This document shows, in pieces, positions 56,683 through 64,000 of a DNA stretch of 64,000 bases. The stretch spans positions 88,836 to 152,835 of the forward strand of contig NZ_KE557277.1 in the NCBI RefSeq assembly GCF_000442255.1. The letters run 5' to 3'. The position numbers and the translations under genes are program-made. Positions within the stretch are counted from its first letter, which is position 1, and each line of letters begins with the position of its first letter. The DNA is from Salipiger mucosus DSM 16094 (GTDB lineage: Bacteria > Pseudomonadota > Alphaproteobacteria > Rhodobacterales > Rhodobacteraceae). The notes under the pieces were generated by a model. That model saw nothing but the letters and a program-made list of their open reading frames with translations. It did no database searches and was not told the origin of the DNA.

Positions 56683-57993
56683 ATGGCGGACGGGCTGAGG
56701 CCTGTCCCGTCCGCGCTTTCCGAGGCGCGCGGCCAATACGATTTCCGACCGCTCAAGCAGGTCGAGGCGGTGCATCCGCGTGACACGGGCTGGCGTTTCG
56801 GTCTGCTCGCCGTGATCTCCGTCATGGTCTTCTTCGCATACGGTGACCCGACTTTGCTGTGGTGGTTCGCCGTCTTCCTCGCGTCGTCGGGACTGCATTT
56901 CGCGGTTGTGCACAACCTGCCGGACCACGGGTCCTACCGCCTCCTTGCGCTGCCGCTGGGCAGTCTCATGCTGTCGGGCTGCGTCTACCTCTTCGCCGGG
57001 CTTTACCTCTGGGCCAGCCCGGACGTCGTCTTCAAGCTGATGTCGCTGTTTCTGCTGGTGGTGACGGGACTGAACGCGCTGGTGCGGCGCTCGCATCACC
57101 GGCCGCTTCTGCTGGCCGACATGGGGCTGATCGCGGTCGGCATCGGTGCGCGCATCTCGATCCTCTGGCTCGAAGCGCCCTGGCAGACCGACACGCTTGC
57201 GCTGTCGACGGTCCTTGTCGTGGTCGGGGCCTACTTCCTGCAGGTCGCGCTGGATGTGGCTGCCATGCGGGCCCGGCTCGACATCGCGCGACGGACCGAG
57301 GCGGCACGCGAGCGGCAGAAGGCCATGTCGCAGTTCACCGGAGGCGTGGCGCATGACTTCAACAACCTGCTGACCGCGGTGCTGGGCAACGTCGAGCTGG
57401 CGCGCCTGTCCGAGGCCCCGGGAGAACGCGACGAACTCATGGACGAGGCAGAGCGCGCCGCGCGACGCGGGGCCGAGCTCACGGGACGGCTGCTTGTCCT
57501 GTCGAGCGTGGCGCGGCTTTCGCCGGAACCCGTGCGGTCCGAACAGCTGCTTGCATCGCTGGACGGGGCCGCGCGCTCCATGCTGCCCGCGGGGGGCGCG
57601 CGACTGGCGATTGATGCCCCGGCGGAACTGCCGCAGGTTTGCGTCGATCCTGGGCGCTTCGAGACCGCAATGCTGGAACTGGTCGGCAATGCGGCGGCCG
57701 CCATGCCGCCAGAGGGCGGCGAGATTGTCATTCACTGCCGGGAAAGCACGTCGCGCGGGGTGCGCTACGTCCGCTTCGAGGTGCGCGATACTGGAAGGGG
57801 GATCGCCCCTGAGATCCAGGCCCGCGTCTTCGATCCCTATTTCACGACGCATCCTGTCGGGCAGGGCTCGGGTCTCGGGCTCGCCACCGTGCGCGGTTTC
57901 GTCGAACAGTCGGGCGGCCGGATCGAACTGGACTCGGCGCCGGGGCAGGGCACCACCTTGCGGATCGACCTGCCGGTCTTTGCCCAGGCCTAG
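56683..57993 (+). CDS. Membrane-bound sensor histidine kinase
   Basis: 436 residues, ATG 56683. About six hydrophobic spans between residues 38 and 190 form an integral-membrane sensor without a recognised PAS or periplasmic domain. Histidine kinase motifs follow: H-box GGVAHDFNNLLTAVLGNV (His ~224), N-box ELVGNAAAAMPP, G1 DTGRGIAPEI, F-box FDPYFTTH, G2 GSGLGLATVRGFVEQSGG. No response regulator gene is adjacent, so it is an orphan in this window. It may be cotranscribed with ispG. Its 3' end is convergent with dsbA. Confidence 0.92.
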   Translation: MADGLRPVPSALSEARGQYDFRPLKQVEAVHPRDTGWRFGLLAVISVMVFFAYGDPTLLWWFAVFLASSGLHFAVVHNLPDHGSYRLLALPLGSLMLSGCVYLFAGLYLWASPDVVFKLMSLFLLVVTGLNALVRRSHHRPLLLADMGLIAVGIGARISILWLEAPWQTDTLALSTVLVVVGAYFLQVALDVAAMRARLDIARRTEAARERQKAMSQFTGGVAHDFNNLLTAVLGNVELARLSEAPGERDELMDEAERAARRGAELTGRLLVLSSVARLSPEPVRSEQLLASLDGAARSMLPAGGARLAIDAPAELPQVCVDPGRFETAMLELVGNAAAAMPPEGGEIVIHCRESTSRGVRYVRFEVRDTGRGIAPEIQARVFDPYFTTHPVGQGSGLGLATVRGFVEQSGGRIELDSAPGQGTTLRIDLPVFAQA

Positions 57994-58050
57994 GTCGCCG
58001 GTCCGGCGCAGGACGCGCGGACCGGCCTGCCATGCGGGCCCGGGGCGGGC

Positions 58051-58818
58051 TCAGCTTTCCGAGCGCGCCTGCTCGACCATCTCGCGCATCGCCTCGAGCG
58101 GGACGTAGCCGCGCACCATCTCGCCGCCCAGCACGAAGCTCGGCGTGCCATTGATCTGCATCTGGCTCGCCAGCTGCCGCGTTTCCTGGATGCGGCGCGT
58201 GATCTCCTCGTCGCCCATCCGGGCAAGGATCGCGTCCGCGTCGAGGCCCAGCGTCTCGGCAAGGCGCCGCAGCACCGGCTCGGAGGGGTTCTGCTCCAGC
58301 GTCATGAGCGCGTCGTGAACCTGTCCGTAGGCCTCGTCGCCTTCCTCCATCATCGTGGCGATGGCGAAGCGCGAGGAGGTGACCGAGGCCTCGCCGAGGA
58401 TCGGGAACTCCTTGAGGACGAAGCGGATGTTTCCGTCGCTCTCGATCAGCTCGTTGACCTCGGGGAAGGCCTTGCGGCAGTAGCCGCAGCGATAGTCCGA
58501 GAATTCGACGATGGTCACGTCCCCATCCGGATTGCCGCCGACCCAGGAATAGCCGTCGCGGAAGAGCGCGTCGGCGTTGTCGGCCACGAGCTGATCGTCG
58601 GCCTGCGCCTGCTGTTCCGCCTGCCGCGCCTCGAGCTGGCTGACCGCCTCCATGATGACCTCGGGATTGTCGAGCAGGTAGGACCGGACCTCGGCCCGGA
58701 AGGCCTCGCGCTGCTCCGGCGTCATCTCGGCCGGGTCGAAGTCCTGCGCCATGGCGGCGCCCGCGGCCAGTCCCATCGTCAGGGCAAGTGCGGTGAGGCG
58801 GGTCGGTCGGGTAAGCAT
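58051..58818 (-). CDS. DsbA-family thiol-disulfide oxidoreductase with N-terminal helical extension
   Basis: 255 residues, ATG 58818. Signal peptide LTALALTMGLAAGAAMAQ. An N-terminal helical segment (residues ~28-85, FDPAEMTPEQREAF through LEARQAEQQAQADDQL) precedes the thioredoxin fold, as in the ScsC/Com1-like group in which this region oligomerises the enzyme. Active site CGYC (SDYRCGYCRKAF) and cis-Pro region NGTPSFVLGG are present. It oxidises or isomerises periplasmic disulfides. It is transcribed in the same direction as the M48 gene upstream of it. Confidence 0.9.
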   Translation of the reverse strand: MLTRPTRLTALALTMGLAAGAAMAQDFDPAEMTPEQREAFRAEVRSYLLDNPEVIMEAVSQLEARQAEQQAQADDQLVADNADALFRDGYSWVGGNPDGDVTIVEFSDYRCGYCRKAFPEVNELIESDGNIRFVLKEFPILGEASVTSSRFAIATMMEEGDEAYGQVHDALMTLEQNPSEPVLRRLAETLGLDADAILARMGDEEITRRIQETRQLASQMQINGTPSFVLGGEMVRGYVPLEAMREMVEQARSES

Positions 58819-58866
58819 GTGCTGTTCCTTGTCTTGGGTTGGGGGCGCATCCGTGGCGCCCCGGCG

Positions 58867-60192
58867 TTATCGTTGCTTCTCGGCGCGCTCGGCCTCGGCC
58901 AGCACGTCCTGCGCGCGGCGCCAGGGCGCCGAGCCGCGCGGCAGCAGGCCGATGGCCCGACGGGCGTGGATGGCGGCATCCTCGAGCCTGCCCTGCAGGG
59001 CGTAGCGCTGCGCTGTGGCTTCCGATGCCATACCGTTGTTGCCGGTCCTTGCATAGGCGACCGAGAGGTCGCGCAGCAGCCGCGCATCACGCCAGTCGCG
59101 GCCGCGCGCCTCCTCGAGGGTCTTCAGAGCGGCGGAATACTGCCCCGCGGCCAGCTGCGCGCGGCCGAGCCCGCCCAGGATCTGCGGATTGCGCGGAGCG
59201 AGGCTGCGGGCGTTGGCGTAGACCTTGACCGCGACGTCGGCGCGGCGGGATTCCAGCAGGATCTCGCCCTTGAGGTCGCGGTAGAACGCGTCGCGGGGGC
59301 GGGCGGCGATGGCGGCGTCGATGGCGTGCATCGCGCCCGCGAGGTCCGACTGCCGGTGCCGCGCCACCGCCTCGCGCATCTGCGCGATGTCCGGCGTGAC
59401 GCTGCGGTCGAGCCGGCGCAGCGTCCAGGCCGGGGCGCGCAGGAACGCGGTGAGCTTGCCCTTCGCCCGGCCGAACCAGTAGTCCGCCGTGGCATCGTTG
59501 TCCTCCGGCATGCCGGAGGCCGCGACCAGGCCGCGCAAACGGCGCAGGCGGTCGCTGGTCAGGGGATGCGTGCGGACGTAGGCATCCTGGCGGCGCGCGC
59601 CCAGAGCCTCCTGTCCGCGGAAGATTTCCTGCACCTCGACGGCCCCGCGCGGGTCGATGCCCGCCCGCGTCAGGTAGCGCACCGACGAGATGTCGGCCGA
59701 GCTTTCCTCGGCCCGCGTGTGGCCCATGAAATTGCCCATGATCGAGCTTTGCGTGCCCAGCATCACGCCTGCCACGGCGTCGCCGCGCCCGGTAGCGGCC
59801 CCGGTGGCGACGGCGAGCACCGCGCCAAGTGCGGTCGCGGTGCGCGCCGCGCGCATGTTGCCCAGACGCCGCGAGATGTGCCCGCCGGCGATATGCGCGG
59901 CCTCGTGGGCGATGACGGCCTGCAGCGCCTTGGCGCTGTCGACCTTCATGATCATGCCGGAATGGATGAAGACGTGCTGCGTGTCGACGATGAAGGCGTT
60001 GAGCGAGGTGTCGTCGACCACCAGGATGCGCACCGATCCGGGGTTCAGGCCTGCCGCGCGCAGCACCGGTTCGGCCAGCTGGCCAAGCGCATGCTCGATG
60101 CCCGCGTCCCGCAACAGCGTGACGGCGCGGGCCGGGGTGACGAACAAAAAGGCAGCGGCCAGGAGAGCGGCCAAAAGCCGGGCGGCGAACAT
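58867..60192 (-). CDS. M48 family metalloprotease with TPR-like tail (BepA-like)
   Basis: 441 residues, ATG 60192. A signal peptide (LLAALLAAAFLFVTPARA) directs it to the periplasm. Zinc site HEAAH (AVIAHEAAHIAGGHISRR) and downstream ESSADISSVRYLTRAG with the third ligand Glu. C-terminal ~200 residues consist of helical TPR-like repeats (AAGQYSAALKTLEEARGRDW). BepA-type proteases degrade or chaperone misassembled outer-membrane proteins such as LptD. It is divergent from the aminotransferase gene across 57 bases. Confidence 0.92.
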   Translation of the reverse strand: MFAARLLAALLAAAFLFVTPARAVTLLRDAGIEHALGQLAEPVLRAAGLNPGSVRILVVDDTSLNAFIVDTQHVFIHSGMIMKVDSAKALQAVIAHEAAHIAGGHISRRLGNMRAARTATALGAVLAVATGAATGRGDAVAGVMLGTQSSIMGNFMGHTRAEESSADISSVRYLTRAGIDPRGAVEVQEIFRGQEALGARRQDAYVRTHPLTSDRLRRLRGLVAASGMPEDNDATADYWFGRAKGKLTAFLRAPAWTLRRLDRSVTPDIAQMREAVARHRQSDLAGAMHAIDAAIAARPRDAFYRDLKGEILLESRRADVAVKVYANARSLAPRNPQILGGLGRAQLAAGQYSAALKTLEEARGRDWRDARLLRDLSVAYARTGNNGMASEATAQRYALQGRLEDAAIHARRAIGLLPRGSAPWRRAQDVLAEAERAEKQR

Positions 60193-60249
60193 TGACCCTC
60201 CTCAGTCTGCCCCGTAAGCCCCTAGGCTTAGCCACCATGGGAGAGCCGT

Positions 60250-61392
60250 ATGCGAAACTCAAGCCGGGGCGAAGTCGATCCCTTCATTGTGATGGATGTG
60301 ATGGAGGCCGCGCGGCTGGCCGAGGAAGAAGGGCGTCACATCGTCCACATGGAAGTGGGACAGCCGGCAACATCGGCCCCCCTCTCGGCCCGGCGCTCGC
60401 TGATGACCGCGATGGAGAACGACGCACTGGGCTACACGGTCGCGCTGGGGATCCCGGCGCTCCGCGAGCGCATCGCGCAGCACTACGGCGAATGGTACGA
60501 CATCGACCTCGACCCCGGGCGGGTGATGGTCACGCAGGGCTCGACCGGGGCCTTCATCCTGGCCTTCACGGCGCTGCTGGACGCGGGGCAGACCATGGCG
60601 CTGGGGGCGCCGGGCTATCCGTCCTACCGCCAGATCCTCAAGGCACTGGACATCAAGGCGGCCGAAATACCGACCAGCGAGAAGAACGGCTACCAGCTGG
60701 TGCCAGATGACCTGAAGGGCGTGGACTACGACGGCATGCTGATCGCCTCGCCGGCCAATCCGACCGGCACGATGCTGGGGAAGGACGGCCTCGGCGCGCT
60801 GATCGGTGACGCGCAGGAGCGCGGCGCGGCCTTCATCTCGGACGAGATCTACCACGGCATCGAGTACGAGAAACGCGCGGTCAGCGCGCTCGAGATTTCG
60901 GACGATGTCTGCGTTATCAACTCGTTTTCCAAGTATTTCTCGATGACCGGCTGGCGCGTGGGCTGGATGGTCGTACCCGATGCGCAGGTCCGCCAGCTTG
61001 AGCGTCTCGCGCAGAACCTCTTCATCTGCGCACCGCACGCGGCGCAGATCACCGCGCTGGCGGCGATGGACGCGCGCGAGGAACTCGACGCCAACGTCGA
61101 GGTCTACCGCCGCAACCGCGAGCTGATGCTGGCGGGCCTGCCGGAAGCCGGTTTCGACCGCATCGCGCCGCCGGACGGCGCGTTTTACGTCTATGCCGAC
61201 GTGAGCGATATCACCGATGACAGCCGCGCCTTCGCGCGCCGGATCCTCGACGAGGCGGGGGTCGCCGTGACGCCCGGGCTGGACTTCGACCCGGGCCGCG
61301 GCTCGCAGACGCTGCGGTTCTCCTACGCCACCTCGACCGAGGACATCGAACTGGGGCTCGAGCGGCTCAAGACCTTCATGGCGCGGCGCTGA
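60250..61392 (+). CDS. Pyridoxal phosphate-dependent aminotransferase, class I/II
   Basis: 380 residues, ATG 60250. Fold type I motifs: HMEVGQPATSAP (substrate-side), GYTVALGIPALRERIAQHYG, ASPANPTGTML with the Asn-Pro, FISDEIYHGIEY with PLP-contacting Asp/Tyr, INSFSKYFSMTGWRVGW with the PLP Lys, and RFSYATS carrying the carboxylate Arg. It transfers an amino group between an amino acid and a 2-oxo acid; aspartate- or aromatic-type cannot be told apart. No clear operon partner; the amidase follows after 96 bases. Confidence 0.93.
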   Translation: MRNSSRGEVDPFIVMDVMEAARLAEEEGRHIVHMEVGQPATSAPLSARRSLMTAMENDALGYTVALGIPALRERIAQHYGEWYDIDLDPGRVMVTQGSTGAFILAFTALLDAGQTMALGAPGYPSYRQILKALDIKAAEIPTSEKNGYQLVPDDLKGVDYDGMLIASPANPTGTMLGKDGLGALIGDAQERGAAFISDEIYHGIEYEKRAVSALEISDDVCVINSFSKYFSMTGWRVGWMVVPDAQVRQLERLAQNLFICAPHAAQITALAAMDAREELDANVEVYRRNRELMLAGLPEAGFDRIAPPDGAFYVYADVSDITDDSRAFARRILDEAGVAVTPGLDFDPGRGSQTLRFSYATSTEDIELGLERLKTFMARR

Positions 61393-61488
61393 GGCGCCGG
61401 GCCGTCGCTGCCGCAGGGCAGGCGGCTGGTGCATGGCAAGGGCCCGCATGCTAGCGTGCCTCAAAACAACGACTCGCGTGGCAGGCGC

Positions 61489-62697
61489 ATGAGCAGGCTC
61501 ATTCATTGGATCGCGGCGGCGTGGCTCGCCGCTACGGCCGTTTCCGCGCAGGAAATGGGCGGCCTCGCGCGCCTGGTCGACGGCGAGCTGCGCGATGCGG
61601 GCGAGGGGGCCGAGCTGTCGCTCTCGCTCAGCCAGGGGGTGCCGTGGCGCGCCTACACGCTGACCGAGCCCGCGCGCCTGGTGGTCGATTTCCGCGAAGT
61701 GGACTGGGACGGTGCCGATCCCGACGCGATGGACCTGGCCGAGGGGGTCTCGGCGCTGCGCGTGGGCGCCTTCCGCGAGGGCTGGTCGCGGCTGGTGGCG
61801 GAACTCGCCCGGCCGATGGTCATCGACGAGGCGGGTATGCGCGTCGACGAGGCCTCGGGCGGTGCGGCGTTGCACATGCGTCTTGCAACGGCGGACCCGC
61901 AGGAGATGGCCCGCCGCTCGGGCGCGCCACGCGATCCGGGCTGGGATCTGCCCGCGCCGAAACTCAGCGCCGCCGACACGGCGCGCGACCCGGCGGCACC
62001 GCTGAAGATCATGCTCGACCCCGGCCACGGCGGCATCGACCCGGGCGCACAGCGCGAGGGGGTCCGCGAGAGCGACATCATGCTGACCCTCGCACGCGAA
62101 CTGCGCGACGTGCTGCGCCGGGCCGGCTACGACGTGACGCTGAGCCGCGACGCCGACGTCTTCGTCTCCCTGGAGGCGCGCGTGGCCCGCGCGCACGAGG
62201 CCGGGGCAGACCTCTTCGTCTCGCTGCATGCCGATGCGATCGAGGAGGGGGCCGCGCACGGCGCCACGGTCTACACGCTGGCCGAAGAGGCGAGCGACGC
62301 GGCCTCGGCGGCACTGGCCGAGCGGCACGACCGCGACCAGATCCTCGCGGGGCTGGACCTGAGCGCGACCGACGACCGGGTGGCAGACGTGCTGCTGGAC
62401 CTCGCAAGGCTCGACAACGCCCCGCGCAGCCGCGCGCTGGCGCGCGAGCTGGTCGGCGGTATCCGAAACGCGGTGGGCACGGTGCACAAGCGCCCGCTGC
62501 GCCACGCGGGCTTTTCCGTGCTCAAGGCCGCCGACATCCCCTCGGTGCTGATCGAGGTCGGCTTCCTGTCGACCGAACGCGACCTGGAGCTTCTCCAGGA
62601 CGCCGCATGGCGCGCCAGCATGGCCGCAGGTATCCGCGACGGGATCGCGGCCTGGGCGCTGGAGGATGCGGCACTCGCCCGGTTGCGGCGGCAGTAG
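61489..62697 (+). CDS. N-acetylmuramoyl-L-alanine amidase (AmiC-like) with AMIN domain
   Basis: 402 residues from ATG 61489, which begins a signal peptide (LIHWIAAAWLAATAVSAQ); GTG/ATG at 61429 would add 20 polar residues. An AMIN domain (~residues 30-130, RLVVDFREVDWDGADPDA) targets the division septum. The amidase_3 domain has zinc ligands in LDPGHGGIDPGA (His), ESDIMLTLA (Glu) and SLHADAI (His), with the catalytic Glu in LIEVGFLS. It cleaves the bond between MurNAc and the stem peptide during cell separation. The PBP1a gene follows after 82 bases, as in many Rhodobacterales. Confidence 0.92.
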   Translation: MSRLIHWIAAAWLAATAVSAQEMGGLARLVDGELRDAGEGAELSLSLSQGVPWRAYTLTEPARLVVDFREVDWDGADPDAMDLAEGVSALRVGAFREGWSRLVAELARPMVIDEAGMRVDEASGGAALHMRLATADPQEMARRSGAPRDPGWDLPAPKLSAADTARDPAAPLKIMLDPGHGGIDPGAQREGVRESDIMLTLARELRDVLRRAGYDVTLSRDADVFVSLEARVARAHEAGADLFVSLHADAIEEGAAHGATVYTLAEEASDAASAALAERHDRDQILAGLDLSATDDRVADVLLDLARLDNAPRSRALARELVGGIRNAVGTVHKRPLRHAGFSVLKAADIPSVLIEVGFLSTERDLELLQDAAWRASMAAGIRDGIAAWALEDAALARLRRQ

Positions 62698-62779
62698 CCC
62701 GCCGCCTCACGGGGGCTTGTGTTTTGACCCGTGCCCACGCGCGGTATATGGGGGAGGCCAACCTCAAGGGACGTCCATC

Positions 62780-64000
62780 GTGACTCGGTTCATTCTTTCC
62801 TTCTTCGGAGCCATCTTCAGCGTCGCCACGCTGGGGGTCATGATGGTCGCGCTGAGCATCGGCGCGGTCTTCTGGATCTATGGCCGCGACCTGCCGAGCC
62901 ACGAGAGCCTTGCGCAGTACACGCCGCCGACGATCAGCCGCATCTACAGCCAGGAAGGCCGGATCATCGACGAGTTCGCGCAGGAGCGCCGTCTCTTCAC
63001 GCCGGCGGACCAGATCCCCGACCTCGTGAAGCAGGCCTTCATCTCGGCCGAGGACAAGAACTTCTACCAGCACCAGGGCTACGATCTGCGCGGCATCGCC
63101 GCCGCCGGCTTCGAGGCCGTCCGCTCGCGCGGACAGAACGTGCGCGGTGCCTCGACCATCACGCAGCAGGTGATGAAGAACTTCCTGCTCTCGGGCGACC
63201 GCCGGGCCGAGCGCAAGATCAAGGAAATCATCCTCGCCTCGCGCCTTGAGGAGACGCTGTCGAAGGACAAGATCCTCGAGCTCTACCTCAACGAGATCTT
63301 CCTCGGGCAGAACTCCTACGGCGTCACCGCCGCCGCGCAGGTCTATTTCAACAAGACGCTCACGGAGCTTGCCCCGCACGAGGCGGCCTTCCTCGCCTCG
63401 ATGCCCAAGGCGCCCTCCGACTTCCACCCGGTGCGCAACGCCGACCGCCTTCTGGCGCGGCGCAACTACGTGCTGCGCGAGATGGAAGAGAACGGCTACA
63501 TCGACGAGGCGACCTTCAAGCAGGAGCTCTCGCAGCCGCTGCGCTCGGTGCAGGGGGGCGACTTCGAGCCCTACCAGAACTCGCTGCCGCCGCGTGACTA
63601 TTTCACCGACGAGATCCGCCGCCAGCTGACGCAGGACTTCGGCGAGGGGGAGTTCTTCTCCGGGGGCCTTTCGGTGCGCGCAACGCTCGACCCCGAGATG
63701 CAGGAAGAGGCCGCCGAGAGCCTGCGCATTGCGCTCGAGCAATACGACCGTGGCCTCGGCCGCTGGCACGGCACCGGAAAGTCGATCCCGCAGGAGGCGC
63801 TGGTCTCGGAAGAGGCCTGGCGCGAGGCGCTCTCCGACGTGCGCGTGGCGCGCGACGTGATGCTCGAGAGCCAGTGGCGCCCGGCGGTGGTGCTCGAGGT
63901 CGGCGACCAGCAGATGCGGTTGGGGATCGAGGGTGTGCCCGTGGACGATCCGCGCGGCAACACCGTGCCGCGCGACGACATCTCCTGGGTGCGCGGCAGC
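62780..64000 (+). CDS. mrcA: Penicillin-binding protein 1A (class A), 3' end outside window
   Basis: Open from GTG 62780 (AAGGGA about 8 bases upstream) to the end of the window; 407 residues are visible. One N-terminal membrane span (VATLGVMMVALSIGAVFWIY) follows a short cytoplasmic tail. Glycosyltransferase-51 motifs are complete: AEDKNFYQHQGYD, GASTITQQVMKNFLL, RKIKEIILASRLE, KDKILELYLNEIFLG and YGVTAAAQVYF. The transpeptidase domain begins beyond ~residue 300 and is cut off before its SxxK motif. It polymerises and cross-links peptidoglycan in the periplasm. Confidence 0.93.
   Translation, partial: MTRFILSFFGAIFSVATLGVMMVALSIGAVFWIYGRDLPSHESLAQYTPPTISRIYSQEGRIIDEFAQERRLFTPADQIPDLVKQAFISAEDKNFYQHQGYDLRGIAAAGFEAVRSRGQNVRGASTITQQVMKNFLLSGDRRAERKIKEIILASRLEETLSKDKILELYLNEIFLGQNSYGVTAAAQVYFNKTLTELAPHEAAFLASMPKAPSDFHPVRNADRLLARRNYVLREMEENGYIDEATFKQELSQPLRSVQGGDFEPYQNSLPPRDYFTDEIRRQLTQDFGEGEFFSGGLSVRATLDPEMQEEAAESLRIALEQYDRGLGRWHGTGKSIPQEALVSEEAWREALSDVRVARDVMLESQWRPAVVLEVGDQQMRLGIEGVPVDDPRGNTVPRDDISWVRGS

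Noticed and set aside
1-64000. CRISPR arrays, insertion sequences, prophage genes and integrases.
   Set aside because: No regularly spaced repeats, transposase, integrase or phage structural motifs were seen in the frames or intergenic regions.

Overview
The window is a 64 kb GC-rich alphaproteobacterial chromosome segment. It most resembles the Rhodobacterales (Roseobacter group): the 5-aminolevulinate synthase is of the Rhodobacter type and sits behind an FNR-type box, the BcsA resembles the Rhodobacter enzyme, and ispG, a RodZ-like protein, an amidase and PBP1a occur together. All calls come from reading the sequence; no database search was run.

Layout. 1-2196: the end of an NAD(P)HX-repair gene, a Hint-domain protein, tRNA-Leu(UAG) and a polysaccharide deacetylase. 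2193-21317: a large catabolic island. Two closely related LysR regulators bracket hyuA-hyuB-M20 peptidase. A tightly packed operon follows: peptide-binding protein, two permeases, M20 peptidase, Asp/Glu/hydantoin racemase, M28 peptidase, TPP enzyme, fused double ATPase and nitroreductase. It looks like import and stepwise opening, epimerisation and hydrolysis of a cyclic or acylated amino-acid derivative. The TPP gene has an in-frame amber codon and the ATPase a frameshift. 21564-29337: a cellulose operon (bcsN-bcsA-bcsB-bcsZ-TPR protein) with a degenerate c-di-GMP motif in BcsA and no recognisable BcsC porin. 29338-30405: an AT-rich island with two small related one-helix membrane proteins, separated by about 330 bases of dense inverted repeats. 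This is the least explained part of the window.

30412-38353: a small-molecule catabolic block (gamma-glutamyltransferase with a frameshift, GMC oxidoreductase, orphan amino-acid-type binding protein, enolase-superfamily enzyme, AroM-like protein, Asp/Glu-racemase-like protein, M24 peptidase) arranged around a divergent AT-rich operator. 38516-47542: a C-P lyase cluster (phnM-like, phnF, phnGHIJKLN, a 2H phosphodiesterase, a second phnM) with an operator-overlapped promoter and an internal terminator. 47553-49848: a sulfotransferase-like protein, a glycosyltransferase and a membrane protein. 50004-64000: mostly housekeeping (M20 dipeptidase, truncated SMR-like transporter, hemA, RodZ-like protein, ispG, histidine kinase, DsbA, M48 protease, aminotransferase, amidase, PBP1a running off the end).

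At least four genes carry a stop or indel inside a conserved reading frame, and phnI contains two compensating shifts. Either this replicon is accumulating lesions or the assembly has residual errors; raw reads would separate the two.
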